Assembly (NCBI GenBank): GCA_035946615.1
Contig: DASYZB010000048.1
Span: 17,700-81,699, forward strand
DNA: 64,000 nt
Reading direction: 5' to 3'
From: Verrucomicrobiia bacterium
GTDB lineage: Bacteria; Verrucomicrobiota; Verrucomicrobiia; Limisphaerales; UBA8199
Shown: positions 35,508 through 45,664 of the stretch, piece after piece
Numbering within the stretch: the stretch's first letter is position 1
Layout of the letters: every line of letters begins with the position of its first letter
The notes under the pieces: generated by a model
Seen by the model: the letters and a program-made list of their open reading frames with translations, nothing else
Database searches by the model: none
What the model was told of the DNA's origin: nothing
Made by a program: the position numbers and the translations under genes

Positions 35508-35764
35508 ACATTCACCTTTGCGGCGAAGGTCAAGCCGTGCTTCCATGTCCACACCACCTTGGCAACCAAGGAAGGGGCGCTGAAGGCGATCTCAGAAGGA
35601 AGTATCCTGTAAGCGGGCGCTTTCATAGATAGAATTTCAGTCCCGAAACCTAACGGCATCAATCGTGACAACCTGGGGAGAATACGTCAATGAATATGCC
35701 TGACCAGCCCACCCGGGGCGGGTTTGGCTTTCTACAACGCGAGGAAAACACAAGGCCTATTAAT

Positions 35765-38146
35765 CTACTCGCCGGCGGCAGCCTTGAATCTCTTTATCCA
35801 TTCCTCCGCGCTATGCCCTTCGGAAAGTGAGGTGATGTTGAATCGCGCGAGGTCGGCGATGAACGAATTGAGTTTGGTTCGATACGCGCCGCGTTGGTCC
35901 GGAGCGGTGTTAGAGTCGGGAATGTGTGTCGCAAGGTAGATATAACGAAGACCCATGCGGGTTTCCTGAACGCGATTACGGATTGTTTCGTTTTCTGCGT
36001 CCGCTTCAGCGCGCTCGACGAGTGCGTTAGCGGATTTGAGCAAGTCCGCGCTGAATAGCGAAGAGGTTGGCGGATCATAAAGATGAAGGTGAACGCCGGG
36101 TTGCTGGAGGCGCTCATGAAACAGCCGTTGATAGGCGTACATCTCCGCGCCGGCTTTCCCGAAGTAGCCGTTGCAAAAATCCCGCACCAAAGACCAGACG
36201 TCCTGACGCGGATTCCAGAAGAGGTGCGCCATCACCCAAGTATGCATCGGCTGGAAATCGCAACCAGAGGCCGAATCGCCCTCGCAATACATTCCAGAAA
36301 CGCCATTGTCCCGATAGTATTCCATGTCAGCGCCGATTTCATCCCAATCTGGATAAGGCTGGAGATAATGGGCGAAATTCACGACGTAATGCCAGATTTG
36401 AAGATGGCCGGGGGCGACCTTTTCCCAATCGAGCAATGCCTGGTTGGAGGCTTTGTTTTGAGGATCAGCAGCGAGAGAATGTCCGTCGCAAGCATAAATG
36501 GGAGCAAGGCAGACGAGGACGTTATCAGCAGGAGCGATGGCTTCGGGCGTTGGGGCTTTTTGGGTGTACTGATACGCGAGGGTTTCGACCCAAATTTTTC
36601 GATCCGGGAACGAGGCCTGCACTGCGGCGGCGACTTTGTTGACGAAATCGAGCAATGTTCCGCCCGGGGAACCAAATTTTGCATCAGCGGCCTTGCAGGC
36701 ATCGCACTGGCAATTGCCATGCGTGGCGTCATTGGGTGAAAGGCCGAGTGTCAGTTCTTGTGGACTGGCTTTCGCTTCGGCAATTAGCGCGGCTACAACC
36801 AATTTGAAAACGTCGGGATTGCTGAGACAGAGTTGAGAATCGGGCGAGGATTTTCGTTTGCCCTTAACCAAGCTGAAATATTCCGGATGGCCGGCGAAAT
36901 AACGGCTGGGCGGGACGAGGTCGTAGAAATTCTCCGCACCGTTGAAGAGCCTGTTGATGCCGCCGAGGTCCGGTTCGTCAGGAACACTCATGCCGTTGAG
37001 TTTGAGGTGCGCATCCCATTGGGCGTGGCCGGGAATGTGAACGATTGTTTCATCGGTGTTGCGGTAGCTAAAGGCGGGGATTTGAGTTTCACTCAGGCTG
37101 GCGAGGCGGATGGTGTCGCGATGGGGAAAAAAGGTTGCATCGGGCGCGTACCAGCGGGCGCCGAGTTTGTCTTCGACGAAACTATAGACCGCGTACAGCG
37201 TGCCGCGATCACCGTGCCCTGCCAAAAGAAGATTGCGCCCCGATGAACGAATGACGAATGCTTCGTCCGTTAAGTCATCCAGGCGCACTTTGTTGAATGC
37301 GGACGGAAGCCAGGGGCATGCGCCGACGAAAATTGATGGGCCGTGGCGTTTCTCGGTTAGGACTGGAAAATCTGCGCCGGAGATTTCCTTAAGATCATCG
37401 GAAAGTTCCTGCGCCGCGTGTTTAACGGTGGTGGTGGCGTCGGGCGCGACGATGATTGAGTATTTTGTTTGGCCGTGTTCCGCCAAGTTTAAGCCTGCGG
37501 TTTCGACCAATTCTTTGAGGACCAGTTTCCGATATTGCACTTTTGTATATGCGCCGCCGTGGATTTGCAGCGCGATGATTCCGTGGCGCGGGATTGACGC
37601 GTCGGGTTCCATGTAATCGACCGTTTTAACGCCATTCAACCACAATTGAATATGCGAACCTTCGGCGCGAATCCGGTAATCGTTCCAGGCGCCGGGTTTG
37701 AGGGCTTTTTCGAGGATGTCCCTCGGAACTTCGACGAGGTTTTTGTTCCGGCGGCTTTCGTCATATAGGTTTCCATCGGTAGCGGCGCCAAGATCGGCCT
37801 GGTATCCTGAAACTTCGAAATTGTTCGGCACGCGCTGGGACCAAAACTGAACACCGCCATTCACGAAGCCGTTGGAGCCTTCGATTTTGTATTGCAAGCG
37901 GAGCTCAAAATCTCCGAATTCCTTGGTTGTGGCTAGAAATTCGTTGTGGGGTTGTTTTCTATCTAATTCGCCGCCGACAATCGCGCCGCGCTCGACGCGC
38001 CAGTTCGTGATGTTGCCCTCCCAGCCGTTCAGCGATTTGCCGTCAAAAATCGGGACCGCCTCAGCCGCGTGAAGTTCAAGAGATTGAAGAATCCCGAAGG
38101 TGAGAATGGAGACGAGTGAAAACAGCATTTTTTCTTTTGTTTTCAT
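35765..38146 (-). CDS. Secreted DUF1080-DUF4838 fusion protein
   Basis: 793 residues with signal peptide (MKTKEKMLFSLVSILTFGIL). Residues about 33-215 form a DUF1080 (3-keto-disaccharide hydrolase-like, concanavalin-type) domain with PIFDGKSLNGWEGN and FGDFELRLQYK. From about 225 on is a DUF4838-type domain of the GH20/alpha-glucuronidase-like class (SIIVAPDATTTVKHAAQELS, GRGTLYAVYSFVEDKLGARW-like segment, SPNDATHGNCQCDACKAAD). Such proteins are common in Verrucomicrobia and Planctomycetes and act on uronic-acid or hexosamine glycans. The gene looks more A+T-rich than its neighbours by eye. It is on the same strand as, and 258 bases upstream of, the sugar operon. Confidence 0.8.
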   Translation of the reverse strand: MKTKEKMLFSLVSILTFGILQSLELHAAEAVPIFDGKSLNGWEGNITNWRVERGAIVGGELDRKQPHNEFLATTKEFGDFELRLQYKIEGSNGFVNGGVQFWSQRVPNNFEVSGYQADLGAATDGNLYDESRRNKNLVEVPRDILEKALKPGAWNDYRIRAEGSHIQLWLNGVKTVDYMEPDASIPRHGIIALQIHGGAYTKVQYRKLVLKELVETAGLNLAEHGQTKYSIIVAPDATTTVKHAAQELSDDLKEISGADFPVLTEKRHGPSIFVGACPWLPSAFNKVRLDDLTDEAFVIRSSGRNLLLAGHGDRGTLYAVYSFVEDKLGARWYAPDATFFPHRDTIRLASLSETQIPAFSYRNTDETIVHIPGHAQWDAHLKLNGMSVPDEPDLGGINRLFNGAENFYDLVPPSRYFAGHPEYFSLVKGKRKSSPDSQLCLSNPDVFKLVVAALIAEAKASPQELTLGLSPNDATHGNCQCDACKAADAKFGSPGGTLLDFVNKVAAAVQASFPDRKIWVETLAYQYTQKAPTPEAIAPADNVLVCLAPIYACDGHSLAADPQNKASNQALLDWEKVAPGHLQIWHYVVNFAHYLQPYPDWDEIGADMEYYRDNGVSGMYCEGDSASGCDFQPMHTWVMAHLFWNPRQDVWSLVRDFCNGYFGKAGAEMYAYQRLFHERLQQPGVHLHLYDPPTSSLFSADLLKSANALVERAEADAENETIRNRVQETRMGLRYIYLATHIPDSNTAPDQRGAYRTKLNSFIADLARFNITSLSEGHSAEEWIKRFKAAAGE

Positions 38147-38395
38147 GCAAAAAATTGAACCTGGCGCGTCTGCCGATTCCGCAACATCGGCCACTGGGTA
38201 CTCACGAACGAGCAGGTGACAATGTATCGCCCGGGTTTGGGATGTGGCAAGTTGAATGCGGACTTGAACTTCAACCTGCCGAACAGGGCCGAATTGTCGA
38301 TGTTGCTGCTCTTCGTTGCTGCACCGGTGCGCCAAAGGGGCTATATTGGTTCGTAGCCGCTAGGGCGGCTGGTTCAAGGTCGAAAGGACCGTTTT

Positions 38396-39058
38396 ATGAG
38401 CGCACAAGAAGTTGTCATTCCGCTGAGAGGCGTCCAACTCGAAGCCCAAATCGATTTGCCTGGTGAAGCGTTGGGCTTGGTCGTCTTCGCTCACGGCAGC
38501 GGCAGCAGTCGGCATAGCTCCCGCAACCAGTTTGTCGCCCGCACCTTGCAAAAGGCAGGTCTGGGCACATTGTTAATGGACCTGCTGACCCCCGCCGAAG
38601 AGCAAGCAGAGGCCCAAACCCGGCATTTGCGATTCGATATACCGCTTCTGGCCAAACGCCTGGCTGGGGCGACCCGTTGGGCTTTGGACCAATGCACCAC
38701 CCGCGATCTGGCCGTCGGCTTCTTTGGGTCGAGCACGGGGGCTGCCGCCGCGCTGGTGGCAGCCGCCGAACTGCGTGAACTCATCCGAGCGGTTGTCTCC
38801 CGCGGTGGCCGGCCCGACCTGGCCGGCGCTGCCCTCGAACGCGTTTTGGCCCCAACCCTTCTGCTCGTGGGTGGAGATGATATACCCGTTCTCCCATTGA
38901 ATGAAGAGGCCTATGACAAGCTAAAGTGTGAAAAGGCCCTGCGCATTATCCCCGGCGCTTCGCACCTCTTCGAGGAACCGGGGGCGCTGGAAATCGTCGC
39001 CAAAATGGCCTCCGAATGGTTCGCCAACCATCTCCAACCGATGGCCCGAAGGCTCTAA
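38396..39058 (+). CDS. Dienelactone-hydrolase-like alpha/beta hydrolase
   Basis: 220-residue cytoplasmic hydrolase. The oxyanion segment is VFAHGSGSSRHSSRN, the nucleophile elbow GSSTG (within GFFGSSTGAAAALV), and aspartate and histidine of the triad lie in LLVGGDDIPV and PGASHLFEEPG. Small, no lid. Such proteins are often next to phosphoribosyltransferases, but here it overlaps, tail to tail, a minus-strand hypothetical gene by 4 bases. Substrate unknown. Confidence 0.85.
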   Translation: MSAQEVVIPLRGVQLEAQIDLPGEALGLVVFAHGSGSSRHSSRNQFVARTLQKAGLGTLLMDLLTPAEEQAEAQTRHLRFDIPLLAKRLAGATRWALDQCTTRDLAVGFFGSSTGAAAALVAAAELRELIRAVVSRGGRPDLAGAALERVLAPTLLLVGGDDIPVLPLNEEAYDKLKCEKALRIIPGASHLFEEPGALEIVAKMASEWFANHLQPMARRL

Positions 39059-39372
39059 ATCCCAGGGTCGCCGGGGCCGGCGGCGCTCTCATCAACGTCG
39101 AAGGTGCGGCCCGCCTTTTCCAGAATCTTTTTAAGCTCGGGTGACATAAACACCTTTCTCTTCTTCTCAGGCGGCTTAAGCCGATAGCGATTGTAGGCAT
39201 CGCACTCGACGACCTTCTTGTCGAGCATGGTCGCCAGCAAGGGCACCGCCCAGTTCGGGTTCTCCTGAAACTGCCGCCGGTTGCCAGCTCGCCGGCAGAT
39301 TTGGACCACGGACACAAATTGCCCGGGCCAACTCTTCAAATAAGCGCAAATTTCTCTCTCACCGGCTTCCAT
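39055..39372 (-). CDS. Conserved hypothetical, probable winged-helix protein
   Basis: 105 residues: MEAGEREICAYLKSWPGQFV through RNRYRLKPPE-like sequence, with alternating helices and a short beta wing, suggesting a winged-helix DNA- or RNA-binding fold (REICRRAG-type helix and AVPLLATMLDKKVVECDAYN). Tail is basic then acidic. The start at 39372 avoids the divergent sensor kinase gene at 39457. No characterised homologue known to me. Confidence 0.5.
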   Translation of the reverse strand: MEAGEREICAYLKSWPGQFVSVVQICRRAGNRRQFQENPNWAVPLLATMLDKKVVECDAYNRYRLKPPEKKRKVFMSPELKKILEKAGRTFDVDESAAGPGDPGI

Positions 39373-39456
39373 GCGGGGCAGACGATAGCTAAAAGCGGGC
39401 CAAAGCGCAATGGTTGGACTTTTGTTTGATTGCGTCCTTTGGCCTGCGGAGAGATA

Positions 39457-42400
39457 ATGGAGACGCGATTCTCCGCGAGAATCCCTCAACGGATGATGTT
39501 CAGGCGAAGGTCGGTATTAGTCGTCGCCGTGGTGCTGGCGATGTTGCCCTTGTGCTGGGGTCAGAAGGGCTCGAATTGGCGCGTGTACCGGGTTACCGAT
39601 GGGCTGCCGGAGTCGGCCTGCGTCTCGGTGACTGTCTCGGCGCTGGGCAAAGTCGTTGCCCGCCATTACAACCTTCCTCTGCTGACGGTCCTGGACGGTT
39701 ACGAGGTGAGCGAGATCCCGGCGCCCGAGATGGTTCAAAGCCGCGCTTACCAAAGCCCCGGCGGACAACTTTGGTCGGTTGTCCCCGGCGGCCTTCAGGA
39801 GTACCGCGACGGTAACTGGGCATTTTACCCGGTTCCCGAGATTGCCGCGCAAACTAACCGGCCAATGGCCGGCGTCATCGACCCGGTCCCTTTATGCCCC
39901 GTTCGCCATGGGCTGGTGATTCTACTGCTGTCGGACCGGCTGCTCGAACTCAATTGTGACCGCCCCGAGCAACCCCGGACGCGAGTTTTGCGCTGGGCGC
40001 GGGACACCTCTTTGCGACGGTTCCTGGGTCTGGCCCCGGCGCACGATGGCGGGCTGTGGGTCTCCGGGGCAAGCGGTCTGGCTAGAATCCCGGGACCGCT
40101 GCGAATGCTCACGCCGACGACCGAGTGGCACGAGTACCCGGTCCCTGAGAATGAGCGGCTGCACGACCTGCTCAATCCTCGGGAAGATGTGGATGGGGGT
40201 GTCGTGGCGATGGCCGAATCATCCACGAATCGTCAAAAACTGCTCGTCTATTTTGATTCTCAACGTTGGCTGGTCAGTCCTCCTGTGTTGGAGCGCCTGC
40301 GGCAGGCCTGGCGCGGCCCCGACCAGAACGGTTGGGCTACCACCATGAACGCTCTCTGGCAATGGGAGCCCGGCAGCGCTGAGTTAACTGAGAACGATGA
40401 AATCTTTGCCCGGCAGTACTTTGATGTGGCCATCGAGCCCAGCGGGGCTTTCTGGTTAGCCACCTCAGACGGCTTGTTTCGCTATGCGCAACTGAGCTGG
40501 GGCGGTCCACGGTCTGTGCGCAAGTTGGCCGGCTCTGTGCATTGCCTGGCGTCGGATACGCCTGACCGTTTGTGGTTCGTCGCAGGGGGCAAACTGTATT
40601 CTCTGAGCGAGCAGGAGCTGAAGGAATTCTCCTTGCCGGTTCTAAACAGGTTCCGGCTTCAACCCCGGGCCATATTCGCATTGGGCAATGGCACCCTGGT
40701 GCTGGACGCCGGCGACGCCGAGTCCGGGATGCGCGATCAACTTTTCGGATTCCAACCGCTCGAAGGCCGTTTTTATCCTGTGCCGCAGGGAACTCCTACC
40801 CGGCATTTCAGGGCTTTAGGATTGTTGCGCGACGGCACTCTCTGCGTCTCGGCTTTGGACACTAAGGGCAATTGCGCGCTGGAAAAGTACGATGGCCTCG
40901 CTTTTGAGCCGCTCGCCAGCCCTCCTCCCGCCCAACTTGGCACTAACCTTTCAACCGCTTTGGCCGCGCAGAACGGTGATTTATGGATTAGCGGCGAGTT
41001 TGGGACGGCGTATCTTCATGAAAAGTTGTGGCGGGTTTTTGCATCCGCTGACAAAACGACCCCGGCGGCTGTCGTGGGGTTTGTTGAGATGCCCGAGGGA
41101 AAGGTCTGGTGCGCCACACAAGAGCAGATTTGGGAATTCGACGGTCATGCCTGGGCGGTTGTGCGCGGGGATTTTGATCGGATCAACGCCTTTGTGCGCA
41201 CGCGCGATGGCACGATCTGGGTTGCCTCGAACAATGGCCTGCACCGCTATTTTCAGGGTGGCTGGATAGAAAACGGAATCGAAGAGGGGCTTCCCACCAC
41301 CACCGTGCGGGAGGTCTTCGAGCAGGGCGACCAGCTTTGGGCCGCCACCACGCACGGCTTGCGCCTTTACAATCCAAAAGCCGACCGTGACCCGCCAGAG
41401 GCCTTCGTTCAGAAGCTGGGCGGGGAGAAGAACAGCTCCGCCGAAGGCAGCACCATTACCATGCTCTTTAGCGGCATCGATAAATGGAAGTTCACCCCAC
41501 CCGAGCGGCTCCTTTACTCCTACCGCCTGGACGAACGAGAATGGTCTCCCTTCCAGGAGGCTACCCGCGTCTCGTTCGCCGAACTCCCGGCCGGCATGCA
41601 TTACTTTCAGGTCCGCGCCATGGACCGCAATTGCAACATCGGCAAACCGGCGCGGCTCGATTTTACCGTGGTCCTACCGTGGTACAAAGAGGGGCGGCTG
41701 GTGGCCATATCGGTAGCCGGCCTGGTCGGCGCGCTCTTCTTTGCGGGCCTTGCGTTCAACCGGCACCGGCGCCTTTTGCACAGCTACGCGGATATCGAGA
41801 AGAAGGTCAATGAGCGGACAGCCCAGCTCGACCTGGCCAATCGCCAATTGTTACAAAGCCAAAAAATGACCGCCCTGGGAACGCTTGCTGCAGGCATTGC
41901 GCATGATTTCAACAATATTCTCTCGATTGTCAAAGGCTCCGCCCAAATCATAGAAGACAACCTCGATAACCCGGACAAGGTCCGCACGCGCGCCGACCGC
42001 ATCAAGCTGGTAGTCGAGCAGGGGGCCGGCATGGTCAAAGCCATGTTGGGATTCAGCCGCGAGTCCGGGCAACAAGCCGAGCCTTGCGAAATCAACGCGG
42101 TGGTCGAGGACACCCTCAAATTGCTCGGTGACCGCTTTCTGCGCGAAGTCCAGGTACGCTTCGAGCCGGCGGCTGGTCTGCCTGCGGTATCCGCCTCGAA
42201 GGACATTATCCAGCAAATCCTGCTTAACTTCATCTTTAACGCGGCTGAGGCGCAGGCCCAAAACAAGCAAGTGGTTATCCGCACGTCCCCATTGGAGAAG
42301 GCCCCTGCCGACGCGGTCCTGGCGCCATCGACCGCCTCGCGCTATGTCTGGATTGAGGTGAAAGATTACGGCTGCGGCATTCCCTCGGAAAACCTGACCC

Positions 42401-42606
42401 GAATTTTCGAGCCGTTTTTTACTACCAAAGCCCTTTCGACCCACCGCGGCACCGGCTTGGGCCTGTCGATGGCTTATGAACTGGCGCGCAAATTGGGGGC
42501 TGGTCTTGCCGTGAAATCCCGGTTGGACCATGGCAGCACCTTTAGCCTCATCCTGCCGGTGAATGAAAAAACACCGGAGCCGCCTCGCCAATCCCCCTTA
42601 TTATGA
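39457..42606 (+). CDS. Two-component sensor histidine kinase with beta-propeller sensor
   Basis: 1049 residues. A signal/anchor helix (VLVVAVVLAMLPLCW) is followed by a large periplasmic region of repeated two-component-regulator-propeller blades (RVYRVTDGLPES, DGTIWVASNNGLHRY) and a Y_Y_Y-type domain (LLYSYRLDEREWSPFQEATR). After the membrane span at LVAISVAGLVGALFFAGLAF comes a HisKA domain with H816 in GIAHDFNN and a HATPase with DYGCGIP (near 970) and GTGLGLS. It senses an extracellular ligand, probably a polysaccharide breakdown product by analogy with hybrid sensors of gut Bacteroides. ATGA overlap couples it to the response regulator. Start 39457 has GGAGAG 4 bases before. Confidence 0.87.
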   Translation: METRFSARIPQRMMFRRRSVLVVAVVLAMLPLCWGQKGSNWRVYRVTDGLPESACVSVTVSALGKVVARHYNLPLLTVLDGYEVSEIPAPEMVQSRAYQSPGGQLWSVVPGGLQEYRDGNWAFYPVPEIAAQTNRPMAGVIDPVPLCPVRHGLVILLLSDRLLELNCDRPEQPRTRVLRWARDTSLRRFLGLAPAHDGGLWVSGASGLARIPGPLRMLTPTTEWHEYPVPENERLHDLLNPREDVDGGVVAMAESSTNRQKLLVYFDSQRWLVSPPVLERLRQAWRGPDQNGWATTMNALWQWEPGSAELTENDEIFARQYFDVAIEPSGAFWLATSDGLFRYAQLSWGGPRSVRKLAGSVHCLASDTPDRLWFVAGGKLYSLSEQELKEFSLPVLNRFRLQPRAIFALGNGTLVLDAGDAESGMRDQLFGFQPLEGRFYPVPQGTPTRHFRALGLLRDGTLCVSALDTKGNCALEKYDGLAFEPLASPPPAQLGTNLSTALAAQNGDLWISGEFGTAYLHEKLWRVFASADKTTPAAVVGFVEMPEGKVWCATQEQIWEFDGHAWAVVRGDFDRINAFVRTRDGTIWVASNNGLHRYFQGGWIENGIEEGLPTTTVREVFEQGDQLWAATTHGLRLYNPKADRDPPEAFVQKLGGEKNSSAEGSTITMLFSGIDKWKFTPPERLLYSYRLDEREWSPFQEATRVSFAELPAGMHYFQVRAMDRNCNIGKPARLDFTVVLPWYKEGRLVAISVAGLVGALFFAGLAFNRHRRLLHSYADIEKKVNERTAQLDLANRQLLQSQKMTALGTLAAGIAHDFNNILSIVKGSAQIIEDNLDNPDKVRTRADRIKLVVEQGAGMVKAMLGFSRESGQQAEPCEINAVVEDTLKLLGDRFLREVQVRFEPAAGLPAVSASKDIIQQILLNFIFNAAEAQAQNKQVVIRTSPLEKAPADAVLAPSTASRYVWIEVKDYGCGIPSENLTRIFEPFFTTKALSTHRGTGLGLSMAYELARKLGAGLAVKSRLDHGSTFSLILPVNEKTPEPPRQSPLL

Positions 42607-43253
42607 ATCCTCCACTCATTCTCATCATCGAAGACGACGATCTCCAATACGAGATTTACGAAGAGGCCCTCACTAAATATCAACTCCTTCGCGTCCGAAG
42701 CGGAAGCGAGGCCTTGGCTCTCATCCCAATCCGCCCACCCGACGTGCTCATCCTGGACCATGTCCTGGATAAAGGCGAACTGGGGCTGGATTTTCTTCCC
42801 GAATTCAAGGAACTGTTGCCGTTTGTCCCGATTATTGTCGTCTCAGGCGCACTCGAAGTTCACGAGCAATTGCAGGCACTGCAAGGACCGCGCCGGGCGC
42901 ATTACTGTCTGACCAAGCCGGTCGATATCCGCGTCCTTCAGCGCACCGTCCAGACCGCCCTGAAGGAATGTGGCGAGCACGAAGTGGTGCGCCAATTCGA
43001 GGCCCTCGAACGGGTCCATCGCGTCGATGCCCTCGATCTCTTTAGCCGCTCGACAGACCGGTTGAACCGGCAGAATCATATCCGCGAGAGCCTGGCCAAA
43101 TCCCGCGCGCGTCCGAACATCTCCGCCTTGGCGCGCCAGTTCGGCGTGGCGCGCCGGACCATCATTCGCGACCTGCAGGAACTCATTCGGCGCGGCCAGC
43201 TCAAGCCCGAAGTCTATCCGGAGTGGGAGAATCCGCCTGAAGACAACGCCTGA
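42603..43253 (+). CDS. Response regulator with C-terminal HTH domain
   Basis: 216 residues. Receiver domain 1-125 with acidic pocket EDDD (10-13), phosphorylation site D52 in LILDHVLDKG and conserved K105 in LTKPVD. A linker follows, then a small HTH (about 165-205) with ISALARQFGVARRTIIRDLQ, of the kind seen in HTH_11/DeoR-like regulators and not in OmpR, NarL or NtrC types. It probably controls nearby carbohydrate genes. Coupled to the sensor gene by ATGA overlap. Confidence 0.82.
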   Translation: MNPPLILIIEDDDLQYEIYEEALTKYQLLRVRSGSEALALIPIRPPDVLILDHVLDKGELGLDFLPEFKELLPFVPIIVVSGALEVHEQLQALQGPRRAHYCLTKPVDIRVLQRTVQTALKECGEHEVVRQFEALERVHRVDALDLFSRSTDRLNRQNHIRESLAKSRARPNISALARQFGVARRTIIRDLQELIRRGQLKPEVYPEWENPPEDNA

Positions 43254-43341
43254 ACGCGTTTCCAAAAGAGCAGGGCGGGACCTGGTGGCGGACAGTCGAA
43301 TCAAGCCTTTTAACTGTCGAACGCCTCACCCGTGTCGTGGC

Positions 43342-44376
43342 TCACTTCCGGGTCCATGAGTCGAACACAGTAATGACCGGCAAAGCATCATACCCGGCGT
43401 CGAACATCCCGCGGTTCTTCGGCCCGGTGGCCACCGCCGGTTCCCACCAGAACAATCCTTTGCCACGTTGATTGGGAGTTGCCAGAACGACTCGATTGAG
43501 CGCTTCCAAAAACGCCTTTTGACCTTCAGCAGTCTCTGGAAATGGGGCCGGTTTGCCCATGTATTCGGCGGGCCGCCAATTGTAGGCGGTCTCCACCACG
43601 ATGATGTCCTTCTGGTATTTCCGCGCCATGAAAGCGAGATTCTCGCGCAGGTCCAGCAGGCTGCCCTGCCACCAGGGATAATAGGATTGGCCAATAACAT
43701 CGTAAGCCACTCCATAGGAATTCAGCTTGTCAAAGAACCGCTCCGTGCTGGCACGGTCCCCGCCGCGGTCAATGTGAATCATGATTCTTGGTTGCGGCCC
43801 GGGACCACAGCTGGCCTGGACTCCCTGGATGCCCGCGTTGATCAATTGCGCGAGGTTATCCCAGTTCTCCGGCAGCTTGCCGTCCGGCCAGAGCATACCG
43901 TGGCTGATTTCGTTGCCGATCTGGACCATGTCCGGCAGCACGCCCGCAGCACGTAGTGCCTCAATGGAATCTCGCGAATAATCCAACACCGCCGTCACCA
44001 GGTTGGAATGGGAGAACTGCTGCCAGGCTCTTGGAATGAATTGCTTGCCCGGATCGGCCCACGTATCCGAGTAATGAAAATCCAGCAGAAATTTGAACCC
44101 GAGCTTTTTTGCGGCCTGCGCCGAAGCGATGGTGTATTGGAGATTATTGGGCAAGCGCGTTGGGGTGTGAAATAACCTCAGGCGAATCCAGTTATAACCG
44201 TGGTCCTTAAGAATTTGAAGACCCGCCTCGGGCTGGCCGCCGTCCTTAAAAACCGTGCCACCATCCTCTGCCTGTTTAAGAAAGGAGACATCCGCGCCGA
44301 TCGCGTAGTCATACGCAAGAGCCCTCGATGCAAGGTTCACCGCCACTCCCAGCACCAATAAAATATGCCCTCTCAT
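43342..44376 (-). CDS. Secreted GH53 endo-beta-1,4-galactanase
   Basis: 344 residues with signal peptide (to about residue 21). The mature protein is the single GH53 barrel: YAIGADVSFLKQAEDGG, WIRLRLFHTP, FKFLLDFHYSDTWADPGKQ, acid/base E156 in IGNEISHGMLWP, and nucleophile E262 in VVETAYNW. It cuts beta-1,4-galactan side chains of rhamnogalacturonan I (type I arabinogalactan). Third and last gene of the operon transaldolase, PL22, GH53. Confidence 0.93.
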   Translation of the reverse strand: MRGHILLVLGVAVNLASRALAYDYAIGADVSFLKQAEDGGTVFKDGGQPEAGLQILKDHGYNWIRLRLFHTPTRLPNNLQYTIASAQAAKKLGFKFLLDFHYSDTWADPGKQFIPRAWQQFSHSNLVTAVLDYSRDSIEALRAAGVLPDMVQIGNEISHGMLWPDGKLPENWDNLAQLINAGIQGVQASCGPGPQPRIMIHIDRGGDRASTERFFDKLNSYGVAYDVIGQSYYPWWQGSLLDLRENLAFMARKYQKDIIVVETAYNWRPAEYMGKPAPFPETAEGQKAFLEALNRVVLATPNQRGKGLFWWEPAVATGPKNRGMFDAGYDALPVITVFDSWTRK

Positions 44377-44431
44377 GTTATTAAAGTTACACGATATTTG
44401 AAGCCCTAGCCAACCTTATTAAAGCGGCCTT

Positions 44432-45664
44432 TTACCCCTCTCCCGCTCCATGTCGATCGGGGCCTCGTGGGAACTCGGCCCTCCTGCCCCCCTTCACCTC
44501 AACCGCATACACTTGGGGTGACCCATCGAAATTCCCCCTGAAAACAATCCATTTGCCATCGGGCGTGAAATTCACGTTGGGCTCGAGGGAATAGTTATGG
44601 GCATGCATATTGACGAGCCGCTCGGCTTTGAGAGTCGTGCTCGGTTCTGGCGTGAAGAGCCAAATCCATTTCCCATCCTTGGCGCGGGCGACCATGTTGG
44701 GGGCGCCGCCGTCGCCGGCAAAACGGGCGCCATCGCGCGAGATATTAAAATGCACAGACCATTGATCGCGCTCGATGGGGTAGCGCGTCTCTTTTCCCGA
44801 GGCCAACTCGACGCCCGCCAGGAAAAAGACCTGCCCACGCGGCACCTGCAGATCAAACCAGATGCTCTGTCCGTCCGCCGCCCAAAACTCGTGTCCGGCG
44901 ATTTCCATCGGAACGCTGCGCCGATGCACCAGCCGCAGGCCGCTGCCATCGGTGCGGATCGTCCAGATGCGATCCACCTTATGCCAGGGGCCCTCGTGGC
45001 AGAACATCAGCAGACCGGGGTCAACCGGCGAGAATTGGAGATGATTCAACCAGCCGGCGTAGCGATAGAAGGCGTTGGTTTTGCCCGAAGCCAGGTCCAG
45101 CGTGTAAAGCCATTGCGGTTGTTTGGCCTCGTAAATCTTGTCGAACCAGGCCGACTTGGGACCGCTCCGATCGATTGGCGGCCCGCCCGGCTCGGTAAAG
45201 CTGCCCGCTGCGAGCGTCTCGTCCGCGTTGACCGTTCCGATGCCCGCGCCTGCCGTTAATGAGGCAATCAGGCGGGTGTGATGGGTATCCAGGTCGGTGG
45301 CATAAAACCCTCCGCGCCGCTGGTAATAAACGGTGCGGCGGTGGCGTCCGACAAACGGATTCCGGACGCTGGGTTCGGTGAGCGGTTCGAGGTGTTTTGT
45401 GGCCCAGTCAAGAACGATCAACCGCGCGGGGCTTCCGGGTTGAGTATTGGCGAAGACCATCTTGTCACCGCCCGGCGTGAAGGCATTTTGGTGGAAATAA
45501 AAGCTCTCGCTCCTGCCCGGCAGGCGCGAGAGGCGGATAATGCGATGTCCCGTATCGGCATCCACCCACTCATCCCGGAGTCCCTCTGCGCCAGCCGCGC
45601 TGGCCGGCCATATCCGCCCGAGCAGCGCCACCGCAATGAGAACCGCTGAGATGCCGTTGTTCAT
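44432..45664 (-). CDS. PL22 oligogalacturonate lyase
   Basis: 410 residues, seven-bladed propeller. Characteristic stretches are [47 protein letters not shown] and NMHAHNYS, which contain the histidines expected for the Mn-binding site of PL22. A signal peptide ([19 protein letters not shown]) is present, so this copy is probably periplasmic, although well-known PL22 enzymes are cytoplasmic. It cleaves unsaturated or saturated digalacturonate by beta-elimination. Overlaps the transaldolase stop by four bases (ATGA). Confidence 0.85.
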   Translation of the reverse strand: MNNGISAVLIAVALLGRIWPASAAGAEGLRDEWVDADTGHRIIRLSRLPGRSESFYFHQNAFTPGGDKMVFANTQPGSPARLIVLDWATKHLEPLTEPSVRNPFVGRHRRTVYYQRRGGFYATDLDTHHTRLIASLTAGAGIGTVNADETLAAGSFTEPGGPPIDRSGPKSAWFDKIYEAKQPQWLYTLDLASGKTNAFYRYAGWLNHLQFSPVDPGLLMFCHEGPWHKVDRIWTIRTDGSGLRLVHRRSVPMEIAGHEFWAADGQSIWFDLQVPRGQVFFLAGVELASGKETRYPIERDQWSVHFNISRDGARFAGDGGAPNMVARAKDGKWIWLFTPEPSTTLKAERLVNMHAHNYSLEPNVNFTPDGKWIVFRGNFDGSPQVYAVEVKGGRRAEFPRGPDRHGAGEG

